From: Fructobacillus cardui
GTDB taxonomy: Bacteria; Bacillota; Bacilli; Lactobacillales; Lactobacillaceae
DNA length: 59,845 bases
NCBI RefSeq assembly: GCF_023218935.1
Contig: NZ_JAJIAL010000010.1
Direction: 5' to 3' (one strand)
This document shows positions 27,628 to 36,172 of the stretch, piece by piece (the stretch's first letter is position 1; each line of letters starts with the position of its first letter). Under the pieces are notes generated by a model. That model worked only from the letters and a program-made list of their open reading frames with translations. It did not search any database and had not been told where the DNA came from. Made by a program: the position numbers and the translations under genes.

Positions 27628-28578
27628 ATGCCAGATCAATTAATTAAGGTCATTACAAAAGATGAGACCTTCCGTGCCTTTGCCATTGACGGGACAAAGT
27701 TAGTCCAAGAAGCAGCAAGCGCTCACCATGCCTCACGGATTGCAACGGTCGTCCTCGGACGGGCATTGCTCGCAACAGAAATCTTGGCCCAGGCAACTTT
27801 GAAGGGCGAAGAACGTCTTGGTGTGAAAATTGACGGGAAGGGACCAATTGGTAACGTTGTAACGGAAGCGGACGCTCATGGGGCGGTTCGTGGTTACGTA
27901 ACCAACCCTCAATTGGAACCAATCGTTAACGATGACGATCAATTGAACGTGGCTGGCGCTGTTGGCAACCATGGTTCTTTCCAAGTGACGAAATTGGCAC
28001 CTTATTCGAAGCCTTACCTCGGTCAATCGATTATTGTTTCTGGTGAAATTGGTGATGATTTCACCTACTATTTGACACAATCAGAACAGATTCCATCCGT
28101 GATTGGTGTCGGTGTAACGATGAACCCGGATGACACGGTTGCGTCTGCTGGTGGTTTTTTGGTTCAGGCATTGCCAGGAGCAACAGATGCTCAGTTGGAT
28201 CAATTGGACGAGCAATTAAAGCAGATGACACCACTTTCTGAACTCTTGTCTGAAAAGAAAGGTCCTCTGGCGGTTTTGGATGATCTTTTGGGCAAGGATA
28301 ACTATACGTCTCTGGCTTCTGTAGCTGTTGGTATCGCCGCTGAGCCACCCAAGGAAGCTTATGGTGAGATGTTAGCTACACTGCCATCCCATGAAGTTCA
28401 GGCGATGATTGATGAGGATGGCGGGGCTGAAGTGGTCGGCCGTTTCTCAGGCAAGAAGCATTACTTTGAAGCCAATGAGCTAGAAGGAATCTTAAGTAAG
28501 ATTTTAAAGCGTGAAGCCGAAGCAGAAGAAAAGGGCGATGAAAAATCAGCTGCTGATAACGAAAACAAGCAGGACTAA
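27628..28578 (+). CDS. hslO: Hsp33-family chaperone HslO lacking all redox cysteines
   Basis: Homologue of the redox-activated holdase Hsp33. The N-terminal domain is well kept (VQEAASAHHASRIATVVLGRALLA, GDDFTYYLTQSEQIPS). In the C-terminal domain the family has CxC and CxxC zinc ligands that act as the oxidation switch; here the aligned places read A238-E-P240 (in AAEPPKEAY) and G271-R-F-S274 (in EVVGRFSGKKHYF). The 316-residue protein contains no cysteine at all. The frame is open and flanking sequence conserved, so it is probably made, but cannot use the thiol-zinc switch. Confidence 0.93.
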   Translation: MPDQLIKVITKDETFRAFAIDGTKLVQEAASAHHASRIATVVLGRALLATEILAQATLKGEERLGVKIDGKGPIGNVVTEADAHGAVRGYVTNPQLEPIVNDDDQLNVAGAVGNHGSFQVTKLAPYSKPYLGQSIIVSGEIGDDFTYYLTQSEQIPSVIGVGVTMNPDDTVASAGGFLVQALPGATDAQLDQLDEQLKQMTPLSELLSEKKGPLAVLDDLLGKDNYTSLASVAVGIAAEPPKEAYGEMLATLPSHEVQAMIDEDGGAEVVGRFSGKKHYFEANELEGILSKILKREAEAEEKGDEKSAADNENKQD

Positions 28579-28610
28579 CGTTTTTAAAAAAACGGAAAAA
28601 AGACCATGAG

Positions 28611-28641
28611 ATGGGCAAACCAGGCGGTTTGCCCTTTTGTC
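28611..28641 (+). terminator. Terminator after hslO
   Basis: GGGCAAAC / GTTTGCCC perfect stem with a six-base loop and TTTT, between hslO and lysS. Confidence 0.8.
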
Positions 28642-28711
28642 TTGGCTGTTGTTTTGTTATACTGGAACAAGATAAATGAGCGAATATTCGCCGACAGGAA
28701 GGTAGATAGAT

Positions 28712-30199
28712 ATGGCTGAAGAAAAAGCCTTAAATGATCAAATGGTCGCCCGCCGTCAAAAGATGAAGGCGCTGGTTGATGATTTGAACATCGATCCATT
28801 TGGACATCGTTTTGACCGAGACGCTGTGGCAGCGAACCTCCATGAACAATACGATGAGAAGACACAAGAAGAGTTAGAAGCAAACCCTGTAGAGGTCATC
28901 ATTGTTGGCCGAATGGTCGCTAAACGTGGTGCCGGAAAAGTTATCTTTGCTGACGTCCGTGACCGCTCAGGTGAAATTCAAGTTTATGCTCGTCGTGATG
29001 ACTTGGGTGATAATTACCCAATCATTAAGCGTGCTGATTTGGGTGACTTCTTAGGAATCAAGGGTCAAGTGATGAAGACGGAGGCTGGTGAATTAACCAT
29101 CTTGGTTAAGCACTTGACTCACTTGTCAAAGGCCTTGCGTCCAATGCCCGACAAGTTCCACGGTATTTCAGATGTGGAAACGCGTTATCGTAAGCGTTAC
29201 CTTGATTTGATTGCCAACAAGGAATCTTTGACTCGGTTCCAAAACCGTTCAAAGATCGTTTCAGCTATCCGGGTCTTTATGGATGGTCACGACTTCTTAG
29301 AAGTGGAAACACCAATCTTACAAACGCAAGCCGGTGGTGCGGCTGCTAAGCCATTTATTACCCACCACAACGCCTTGAACATTGATATGTACATGCGAAT
29401 CGCAACTGAATTGTATTTGAAGCGTTTGGTTGTTGGGGGTATGGAACGGGTTTATGAAATCGGTCGAATTTTCCGAAATGAAGGAATGGATCCAAAGCAT
29501 AATCCCGAATTTACAACCTTGGAATCATATGCTGCTTATTGGGATTTCACAGACGTAATGGACGAAACGGAAGGTATCTTCCGCGCTGCCGCTAAGGTTG
29601 TTCATCCTGATTTGCAAGTAAATTACCAAGGCACTGACATTGATTTGTCAAAGCCATTTGCTCGTAAGCATATAGTTGACTTGATTAAGGAAAAGACCGG
29701 TGTTGACTTCTGGCCAGAAATGACGGTTGAAGAAGCTCGCCAATTGGCGGATGAACACCACGTGAAGTACGAACAGTACTGGCAGGTTGGCCACATTATC
29801 AACGAATTCTTTGACAACTTTGTTGAAGACACGTTGGAACAACCAACTTTCGTCTATGGTCACCCAGTGGAAGTTTCACCATTGGCTAAGAAGAATGCTG
29901 ATGACCCACGCTTTACGGACCGATTTGAGTTGTACATCGTTGGTTCTGAATTTGCTAACGCCTTTACTGAATTGAACGATCCAATCGACCAACGAGCTCG
30001 TTTTGAAGCCCAAGCGGCCGAACGTGATAACGGTAATGACGAAGCCGAAGGCATCGATGAAGACTTCTTAGAGGCCTTGGAATACGGTATGCCACCTACA
30101 GGTGGTTTGGGTATTGGAATTGATCGTTTGGTTATGCTCCTAACGGATGCCGCTTCCATTCGTGATGTTGTGTTGTTCCCAACAATGCGTCCAGAATAA
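28712..30199 (+). CDS. lysS: Lysyl-tRNA synthetase, class II
   Basis: Charges tRNA-Lys. N-terminal OB fold (VEVIIVGRMVAKRGAGKVIF), class-II motif 2 YEIGRIFRNEGMDPKHNPEFT, and motif 3 GLGIGIDRLVMLL near the end. 495 aa, complete; SD GGAAGG. Expression-biased codons like groEL. Confidence 0.98.
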   Translation: MAEEKALNDQMVARRQKMKALVDDLNIDPFGHRFDRDAVAANLHEQYDEKTQEELEANPVEVIIVGRMVAKRGAGKVIFADVRDRSGEIQVYARRDDLGDNYPIIKRADLGDFLGIKGQVMKTEAGELTILVKHLTHLSKALRPMPDKFHGISDVETRYRKRYLDLIANKESLTRFQNRSKIVSAIRVFMDGHDFLEVETPILQTQAGGAAAKPFITHHNALNIDMYMRIATELYLKRLVVGGMERVYEIGRIFRNEGMDPKHNPEFTTLESYAAYWDFTDVMDETEGIFRAAAKVVHPDLQVNYQGTDIDLSKPFARKHIVDLIKEKTGVDFWPEMTVEEARQLADEHHVKYEQYWQVGHIINEFFDNFVEDTLEQPTFVYGHPVEVSPLAKKNADDPRFTDRFELYIVGSEFANAFTELNDPIDQRARFEAQAAERDNGNDEAEGIDEDFLEALEYGMPPTGGLGIGIDRLVMLLTDAASIRDVVLFPTMRPE

Positions 30200-30223
30200 T
30201 TTTGTATTTTTACAAATAAGTAG

Positions 30224-30252
30224 TTGACACGCTTGGTCCAATTTTGTATACT
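30224..30252 (+). promoter_or_regulatory. tRNA-Asn promoter
   Basis: TTGACA (30224-30229) and TATACT (30247-30252) with a 17-base spacer, 25 bases before the tRNA. Confidence 0.85.
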
Positions 30253-30277
30253 AATATAGTTGAGCCAAGCGCTTTAT

Positions 30278-30350
30278 TCCGACTTAGCTCAGTTGGTAGA
30301 GCACCTGACTGTTAATCAGGTTGTCGCCGGTTCGAGCCCGGCAGTCGGAG
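30278..30350 (+). tRNA. tRNA-Asn(GTT), copy 1
   Basis: 73 nt cloverleaf: acceptor TCCGACT/AGTCGGA, anticodon loop CTGTTAA with GTT, T-loop TTCGAGC, discriminator G. No encoded CCA. Identical in all 73 bases to the copy at 32784. Confidence 0.97.
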
Positions 30351-30355
30351 TATTA

Positions 30356-30391
30356 AAAAAGACCAGACAGAAATGTCTGGTCTTTTTTGAA
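30356..30391 (+). terminator. tRNA-Asn terminator
   Basis: AAAGACCAGACA / TGTCTGGTCTTTTTT hairpin directly behind the tRNA. Confidence 0.88.
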
Positions 30392-30416
30392 TTGAAATGG
30401 GTTCTGATTTTATCGG

Positions 30417-31681
30417 TTAAAATTCAACATTTGTCTTCTTCAATGCCGGAATGAGCAGCATAATGACGAGGGCAAAAAGGTAAATCAGTAAGAAGAAAAT
30501 CATCACGGCGGTCAAAGAGTATTTGTCCATCAAGAGGCCGATGATGGGTGGGAAAAAGCCACCCAGGACTTTACCAACAGAAGACACAACAGAGTTGGCT
30601 GTTACCCAGTATTCGGCTGGATAGAGGCGCGAAACGATGACACCATAGCCAACATACATGCCGTTTGAGAAGAAACCAACGACCATCATGATTAAGATGA
30701 GCGACCATGCGTTCCTTGCTAAGAGGATCATGTAGAGAGATACGACGGCCATAATGAAGAAGAAAGTATAGGAGAAATGAAGACCGAACTTGTCTAAAAT
30801 ATTACCAAAGAAGTACATACCAAGAGACATACCGACGATTGTGGCGATCATCCAAAAATTTGAAGAAGAAATCGTTAGGCCTAATTGCTTTTGCATGATT
30901 TTAGGGAGCCAGTTCATCAAGCCGTAGTAGCCACCAGTGTGAACCATCATCATTAAGGTTAAGGCAACTGTTTGCCAAGTCATCGCTGGTGTTTGGAAAA
31001 GTGCCAGTAGTGGCACCTTGGTTTTAATGTTTTCCTTTTCCTGATTTTGCCGTTGTTCCTGAAGGGCATGGAATTCATCACTGTCCTTTAATTGAATACG
31101 AGCAATAAAAGCTAAAATAACGGGGAAAAAGGCCAACTAAGAAGAGGGCATTCCAGCCAAAGAGCGGAATAACGATGGCGGAAGCGATGGCAGCCAAAAT
31201 GGCGCCAACCTGACCACCGATATGGGCGAGGGAGGTAAGTTTACCGATTTTCTTACCAGCAAAGTTTTCGGCAATCAGGGTCACGCCGGCGCCATATTCT
31301 GATCCGGTACCAACACCCGCGATAAAGCTGAATAGGTAGACCAGCTAAATTTTATGGGCAAAGTAAATGGCCCCGGTTGAAAAGGCCACGACAAAAAGTG
31401 TCCAGGTAAAGACTTTTGCACGAACGATTCGGTCAGCTAGCATGCCAAATAAAATACCCCCAATCAACGTTCCCCAAGAGGAGACCGATGCAATCATTCC
31501 ACCAGCAAAATTGCTAATATGGAAGGATGAAATGATGGAGGTAAGTGCAAAAGATATAAAAAGGGCATATATGTTCTAGGCCAAAACCGGCAACGGTTGA
31601 CCATAGTGTCAGTTTCCGGTTCTTCGTGAAGGGTTCTTGGCGCAAGTTGGTTTGATCTTGCGCGATAGTTGCTTCTGCCAT
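30417..31681 (-). pseudogene. MFS transporter with two frameshifts and one nonsense codon
   Basis: Read from ATG at 31681 on the minus strand, the gene gives a recognisable 12-helix MFS carrier broken three times: a frameshift near 31575-31585 (after VAGFGLEH), a TAG at 31345-31347 in AHKI*LVYLFSFIAGVG, and a frameshift near 31120-31135 (after WNALFLVG). Continuity of domains across all three (GMLADRIVRAKVF, GTGSEYGAGVTLIAENF, YGLMNWLPKIMQ, GYGVIVSRLYPAEYW) shows one ancestral gene. Closest in style to sugar- or aromatic-acid/H+ symporters; substrate unknown. The TAG is one C-to-T from CAG. Confidence 0.88.
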
Positions 31682-31966
31682 GCAAAAAACATTCTTTCAA
31701 AACAAACAAGACATTCAGATTCCTTTGTGCCGTGGCCACGGTTGACCAAGCGACACAGATAATATAATCCTTGGAATTTCTAAAGACAAACCTTGTTTTT
31801 TAGAAAAGTGAGGTGTATGTCAGCTAATAAGACATCTGGTTTTTCATTGTTTGTAAAGCCTTTTTGGTTACGGGATTCATTTGAACGAAACGTCTTATTA
31901 TTCTAGAATGTTGACTTGGTATTTGACTGGAAAACCTGATTTTAACGGGCTTTTTGCACTCATTAT
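31682..31966. other. Intergenic stretch without recognised gene
   Basis: Between the dead MFS start and the terminator of the oxidoreductase. AT-rich, with no ORF, tRNA or clear promoter that I can support. It probably holds the former promoter of the MFS gene. Confidence 0.5.
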
Positions 31967-31997
31967 CAAAAAAGAGCTGGATTAGTATCCAGCTTTG
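31967..31997 (-). terminator. Terminator of the NADP-binding protein gene
   Basis: AGCTGGAT-TAGT-ATCCAGCT perfect stem; in minus orientation it is followed by CTTTTTT. Confidence 0.8.
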
Positions 31998-32021
31998 TAA
32001 AAAAATATTTTTTGAATCTAG

Positions 32022-32591
32022 TTATTTCACAACGGCAAAGCCACCGGTCCAAGCAATTTGTTTCGTCACGGCTAAGGTCATTTGCAAGAAGCCAATGGAT
32101 TCTAATTCACGGGCGCGGCGCAAAGAACCAGCATCAATCACGGCCAAGTCGCTACCTTCGAAGGTTTTTTGCAGCAATTCCTTGCTGTCCTTGTTATCAC
32201 CGGCGGTCAAAACTTCAGTGGGATTGTTGCCAACCTTACCGGTCGTGATGTTGGCTGCAAAGATGGTATTAAAGGCCTTTAAGACATGACTGTCTGGTAA
32301 ATCAGCCTGTAACTGGGCAGTCGCTGAAGAGTCAGCTGGGACATCCAGGCTGTCAAAAGTTTTAAAATTAACAGGGTTGGTTGTCTCAACAATCGTTTTT
32401 CCGGCAAATTTTTGCTGGTATTCTTTAGCAATGCTTGCTAAAGCGGCGTAGGGGACGGCCAAGATGACTAAGTCAGCCACCGTGTCCGCCTTATGTTCGG
32501 TTGTTACATAGTCGACTTGATTGCCGGCTTTTTCCAATTGAGCACCAACGGCTGAGCCGATATTTCCTTTACCAAAAACAGTAACATTCAT
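32022..32591 (-). CDS. NADP-binding oxidoreductase of the F420-dependent NADP reductase-like family
   Basis: 189 aa: Rossmann start VTVFGKGNIGSAVGAQLEKAG, then LVILAVPYAAL and IVETTNPVNF, and the VLKAFNTIFAA segment of the FNO/NpdG-like family. Lactic acid bacteria are not known to make F420, so this member probably acts on another acceptor with NADP(H); the substrate cannot be read. Good SD (AGGAGA) upstream. Stands alone between a dead transporter and a tRNA pair. Confidence 0.8.
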   Translation of the reverse strand: MNVTVFGKGNIGSAVGAQLEKAGNQVDYVTTEHKADTVADLVILAVPYAALASIAKEYQQKFAGKTIVETTNPVNFKTFDSLDVPADSSATAQLQADLPDSHVLKAFNTIFAANITTGKVGNNPTEVLTAGDNKDSKELLQKTFEGSDLAVIDAGSLRRARELESIGFLQMTLAVTKQIAWTGGFAVVK

Positions 32592-32726
32592 GTGCAGTCT
32601 CCTTTTCTATCCGATTATGCCTACATTGTAAGGCGGGGCTTTGTGAGTGTCAAAGGACGGTCTTGAATGGTAGGCAAAACTTTGTCTGATTTTTCGAAAA
32701 AATTAGTAAAATAAAATGAAAAATGA

Positions 32727-32755
32727 TTGACAGGCCCCGCTGTAAATGGCATAAT
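32727..32755 (+). promoter_or_regulatory. Promoter of the tRNA-Asn/tRNA-Thr pair
   Basis: TTGACA (32727-32732) and CATAAT (32750-32755) with a 17-base spacer. Confidence 0.75.
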
Positions 32756-32783
32756 GTAATAGTTGTTTTAAACGACAAATCAT

Positions 32784-32856
32784 TCCGACTTAGCTCAGTT
32801 GGTAGAGCACCTGACTGTTAATCAGGTTGTCGCCGGTTCGAGCCCGGCAGTCGGAG
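32784..32856 (+). tRNA. tRNA-Asn(GTT), copy 2
   Basis: Same 73-base sequence as the copy at 30278. Cotranscribed with tRNA-Thr four bases downstream. Confidence 0.97.
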
Positions 32857-32860
32857 TTAT

Positions 32861-32933
32861 GCCGATGTAGCTCAGTTGGTAGAGCACGGGTATCGTAAAC
32901 CTGGGGTCGAAGGTTCAAATCCTTTCGTCGGCA
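32861..32933 (+). tRNA. tRNA-Thr(CGT)
   Basis: 73 nt: acceptor GCCGATG/CGTCGGC, anticodon stem CGGGT/ACCTG, loop ATCGTAA giving anticodon CGT (reads ACG), T-arm GAAGG TTCAAAT CCTTT, discriminator A. A small hairpin AAGTTACATTTTTT follows as terminator. Confidence 0.95.
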
Positions 32934-33082
32934 TCATTAATACTTGTTCAAAAATGTAACTTTCTTAAGTTACATTTTTTGTTTTATCCGAAACTTTTTA
33001 GACAGTTTTTATTAAAAAGAATAGAATAGCAATACGACAATTCATCGTGATTGATTTTAATAATATTCTAGGGAGGGGGATT

Positions 33083-33868
33083 GTGAAAAAGACGTTCAAC
33101 TATGGCACAGCTGAAGAACAATTTGCTGTATTAAATTTGCCAGATAAGAAGTTCGACCAAAAATTGCCAGTGGTGATTTCGATTCATGGTGGATTTTGGA
33201 AGGATAAGTATGATTTGGGTCAATTCACCCCGTTAGACCAGCAATTAGTTGATGCAGGAATAGCCACTTGGAATATCGAGTATCGTCGAGTTGGAAAATC
33301 TGCTGGTGGTTATCCAGAAACATTTTTAGATGTGACGGCAGCGATTAACTATTTAGCAAAAATTGCGGTCGACTATTCGCTTGATTTGGGCAGAGTTGTT
33401 GTGATTGGCCATTCAGCCGGAGGCCATTTAGCTTTATGGGCCGCTTCACGCTATCAACACACCACAGACGCTCTTGGTGAGGTGATTAAAATTAAGTTTG
33501 CTGGTGTTGTTAGCATGGCTGGTGTAACTGATTTATCAGCGATGTGGCTTGACCAACAGGGAAGTGATATGGCTGATACTGTTCCTGATTTTATTGGTGG
33601 AACGCCCGAAGAAACACCGGTTCGGTATCACGATGCATCACCAATTGATCAATTGCCATTGGGTGTAAAAACGGTCTTGATACACGGAACAGCTGATGAT
33701 AGGGTTTCTGTAGAATTAAGTCAACAATATTATCAAAAGGCTAAGGATTTAGGCGACACAGTCGACTTGATTGAGTTCCCTAATGTTGGCCACTTTGAAC
33801 TGATCGATTCTAAAAATGTTGCCTGGCAAAAGGTTCAACAGGCTGTTGAAGACTTACTAACTAAATAA
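33083..33868 (+). CDS. Alpha/beta hydrolase (esterase-like)
   Basis: 261 aa from the GTG at 33083, which has SD GGGAGG; an upstream GTG at 33047 would overlap it. Oxyanion-hole SIHGGFW, nucleophile GHSAGGHLALWAASR (Ser), late Asp in HGTADDRVSVELS and His in NVGHFELID: a full catalytic triad of the HSL/kynurenine-formamidase-like branch. Natural substrate unknown. No signal peptide, so cytoplasmic. Confidence 0.85.
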   Translation: MKKTFNYGTAEEQFAVLNLPDKKFDQKLPVVISIHGGFWKDKYDLGQFTPLDQQLVDAGIATWNIEYRRVGKSAGGYPETFLDVTAAINYLAKIAVDYSLDLGRVVVIGHSAGGHLALWAASRYQHTTDALGEVIKIKFAGVVSMAGVTDLSAMWLDQQGSDMADTVPDFIGGTPEETPVRYHDASPIDQLPLGVKTVLIHGTADDRVSVELSQQYYQKAKDLGDTVDLIEFPNVGHFELIDSKNVAWQKVQQAVEDLLTK

Positions 33869-33904
33869 AATTTTAATTATTAATTATGAAATTGGAGAAA
33901 ATTT

Positions 33905-34372
33905 ATGTGGCACATTAAGACCTTTGATGAACTCAGTAATCGTGAAATTTGGGCGATGTACCGTACTCGGATTGAAGTCTTTGTCGTTGACCAACACAGC
34001 GAGTACCAAGACGTAGATGAGCGGGATTTAACAGCCCTGCATGTCTTTTATGAGGTAGACGGCGAATTGCTGGCTTATGCCCGTGTTTTCACGAAAAATC
34101 AGGAGACGGTGACTTTCGGCCGGGTCTTGACCGTACGCAAGGCTCGCGGTCAGGGGCTGGGCAAAGCACTGGTTCAAAAGTTGATGGATGTGATGGCTAC
34201 TCACTTTGACCAAGATAAGATTGAAATTGAGGCCCAGGAACATGCTATTGGCCTTTATGAACGATTCGGCTTTGGGGTCTATGGTGATACCTTCTTGGAT
34301 GTTGGCGTTCCGCATAAGATGATGGTTGCAAAGAATCAGAAGAACACGGCAGGCTCAGAGGGAGCCAACTAG
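33905..34372 (+). CDS. GNAT acetyltransferase, ElaA family
   Basis: 155 aa. The family start IKTFDELSNREIWAMYRTRIEVFVVDQ, then the invariant-type QDVDERDLTALH, a GRVLTVRKARGQGLGKALVQ acetyl-CoA loop and LYERFGFGVYGDTFLDVGVPHKMM at the end, which define ElaA. Acetyl acceptor unknown. Thirty-six bases after the hydrolase with its own SD (GGAGAAA). Confidence 0.88.
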   Translation: MWHIKTFDELSNREIWAMYRTRIEVFVVDQHSEYQDVDERDLTALHVFYEVDGELLAYARVFTKNQETVTFGRVLTVRKARGQGLGKALVQKLMDVMATHFDQDKIEIEAQEHAIGLYERFGFGVYGDTFLDVGVPHKMMVAKNQKNTAGSEGAN

Positions 34373-34393
34373 CTAAAAAATTAGTTTTTACTT

Positions 34394-34417
34394 GGAGCCT
34401 AAAGGGGTTCTTTTTTT
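34394..34417 (+). terminator. Terminator after the ElaA gene
   Basis: GAGCC / GGTTC-type short stem followed by seven T. Confidence 0.55.
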
Positions 34418-34610
34418 GTCGATTTTTTGCTGGCAGGCTGCGAGGACGTGGCGGCCCTATAGTACTGACTGACTCTATCTAGCAGATACTGTTGAGACGA
34501 ATAATCAGGGTGCTGGTTTAAAGTGGGGGGATATTGCTAAAAGCCATTCCAGCCTTTGAGGTGGAATGGCTTTTCCCAAGCCTTAAAGGGGAAACTTTCA
34601 CTTATCTTGC
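34418..34610. other. Intergenic region with a 12-bp perfect hairpin
   Basis: No gene seen. Contains AAAAGCCATTCC (34539-34550) and its exact complement GGAATGGCTTTT (34563-34574) around a 12-base loop. There is no T-run beyond four bases on either side, so it is a poor terminator in both directions; it may be part of a small RNA or a decayed terminator. Confidence 0.5.
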
Positions 34611-34650
34611 AAAGAAAAAGCACACAAACTTGGCTGTTTGAGTGCTTTTA
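34611..34650 (-). terminator. tRNA-Leu terminator
   Basis: In minus orientation: AAAAGCACTCAAAC / GTTTGTGTGCTTTTT with one mismatch, followed by CTTT. About 60 bases downstream of the tRNA 3' end. Confidence 0.75.
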
Positions 34651-34710
34651 TTGGTTGCCGCTAATTTATTAGCAAATGGCTATAAATTCTGATAAAACAA
34701 GGTTTTATGA

Positions 34711-34796
34711 TGCGGCTGGCGGGAGTCGAACCCGCACGTCCTAAAGCGGACACAGGATCCTTAATCCTGCGCGTCTGCCAATTCCGCCACAGCCGC
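34711..34796 (-). tRNA. tRNA-Leu(AAG)
   Basis: 86 nt class-II tRNA: acceptor GCGGCTG/CAGCCGC, anticodon stem CAGGA/TCCTG, loop TTAAGGA giving AAG (A34 presumably inosine), a long variable arm TGTCCGCTTTAGGACG, discriminator A. Confidence 0.96.
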
Positions 34797-34923
34797 ATGT
34801 ATTAATACAACTATTAAATTCTACCTAGAATTGCTGGTCTTGTCAAGCGCTTTTCTTCTTTCTTCTTTTTATTCGGCTTTAATGGTAATTTTTGTTAAAA
34901 TAGACATTGATTGGAGAATACTT

Positions 34924-35265
34924 ATGAAGTTATTTAATTGGTCAAACAAAAAAGACCAGCAAGACAAAGAAATCCAAACGCAGGTTGATTTCCTGCAGGC
35001 TGAAAACGATCAGCTTTTGGACCAAGTTGAGTCCTTAAAGCTCGACATTAGTGAGGCTCAAAGCGAAAACGAGCATTTGAGGGAAGCTTTGAACAGGTCA
35101 ACTTTCCGCCAAGGGCTAATTAAAATGAGCATCGGCATGGCCATTCTCATTGTTTCCTATGCGCTCTTAGTGCTGATTGGGGAACGAAATACAAACTTGC
35201 CTTGGCTATTATTGATTGAGGCTGCCTTCCTTTTCTTGATGCTTAATCGAGGAGAAGGTAAATGA
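34924..35265 (+). CDS. Small coiled-coil membrane protein, function unknown
   Basis: 113 aa from the ATG at 34924 (SD GGAG); a longer frame has no SD and runs over the -35/-10-like region TTGTTAAAATAG. Residues ~10-60 form a charged coiled coil (LQAENDQLLDQVESLKLDI), followed by two membrane helices (about 65-85 and 90-107). I do not recognise a family. It overlaps tpiA by 4 bases, so the two are cotranscribed. Confidence 0.7.
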   Translation: MKLFNWSNKKDQQDKEIQTQVDFLQAENDQLLDQVESLKLDISEAQSENEHLREALNRSTFRQGLIKMSIGMAILIVSYALLVLIGERNTNLPWLLLIEAAFLFLMLNRGEGK

Positions 35266-36032
35266 GTGCGCAGAACCGGCGGCCATTTGTCGTAGCCAAC
35301 TGGAAAATCAACATGATGCCGGACCAGGTTGGCCCCTACCTGGATACCGTTTTGCCTGCTTTGGTAGGTGAGACCGAAGTTGAAGTTGGCATCGCCGCGC
35401 AAGACCTGTACTTAAGCCAGATGTTGCAGGCTGCAAAGGGCGCCCCGCTAGTAATTGTTGGCGAAAATTCTCACTGGGAAGATGATGGGGCATTTACTGG
35501 TGAAACGTCGCCAAAAGCCTTGGCAGCACTTGGCGTTGAATACGTCTTAATTGGACATTTTGAACGGCGAAAGTTTTTTAACGAAACGGATGAGACGGTT
35601 AATTTAAAAACGTTAGCAGCGCTACGCAATGGTTTAAAACCGATTGTCGATTTGGATGAAGACTTGTCGGCCTACGGACACCTGGTGCCCGAAAAAGTTA
35701 TTTTAAATCAGTTACAAGCAGCCCTTGATGGGGTTACGGTGGCCGAAATGGCTCAAGTAACGATTGCTTATGAGCCGACTTGGGCAATTGGTTCCGGGTC
35801 TGCGGCTTCAGCTGATCAGGCTCAAGAAGCGGCTGCTTTAATTCGACAAAGCTTAGCTAATTTATATAATCGAGACTTGGCTAATAACGTGCGCATTCTG
35901 TATGGTGGCTCAGTGACACCGAAAAATGCACCCGCCTTCTTATGCCAGCAAGACATTGACGGTATCCTAGTTGGCAAGGCTACGCTAGATCCCAGACAGT
36001 TTTTGACCCTGGTTGATCAGGCTAAAAAGTAA
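35262..36032 (+). CDS. tpiA: Triosephosphate isomerase, divergent
   Basis: Interconverts dihydroxyacetone phosphate and glyceraldehyde-3-phosphate. Catalytic residues are kept: Asn13 and Lys15 in VANWKIN, His99, and Glu171 in YEPTWAIGSG. But neighbouring residues that are near-invariant in the family differ: IGHSERR reads IGHFERR (Phe100), and the usual PI-C-GE is PIVDLDE (Asp130). ILYGGSVTPKN is normal. 256 aa. In heterofermenters the main carbon flow bypasses this enzyme, so relaxed selection is possible; a shifted role is the alternative. Confidence 0.9.
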   Translation: MSAQNRRPFVVANWKINMMPDQVGPYLDTVLPALVGETEVEVGIAAQDLYLSQMLQAAKGAPLVIVGENSHWEDDGAFTGETSPKALAALGVEYVLIGHFERRKFFNETDETVNLKTLAALRNGLKPIVDLDEDLSAYGHLVPEKVILNQLQAALDGVTVAEMAQVTIAYEPTWAIGSGSAASADQAQEAAALIRQSLANLYNRDLANNVRILYGGSVTPKNAPAFLCQQDIDGILVGKATLDPRQFLTLVDQAKK

Positions 36033-36172
36033 AATTAGTTCTCGGACAAATCGGTCAAACCGTTGGCTAAGCTAGAAAGAACCCATTTTTCCTGTTCATT
36101 TTACCTGATAAGGGTGTTATAATTTAGTTGGTTTTATAAATATTAACCACAGACAAAAGGAGAGCATAAAAT

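Noticed and set aside
34094..34102. AAAAATCAG as a Chi-like site
   Set aside because: Copies split about evenly between strands, and known Chi words are G-rich and strand-biased; kept only as an unexplained word.
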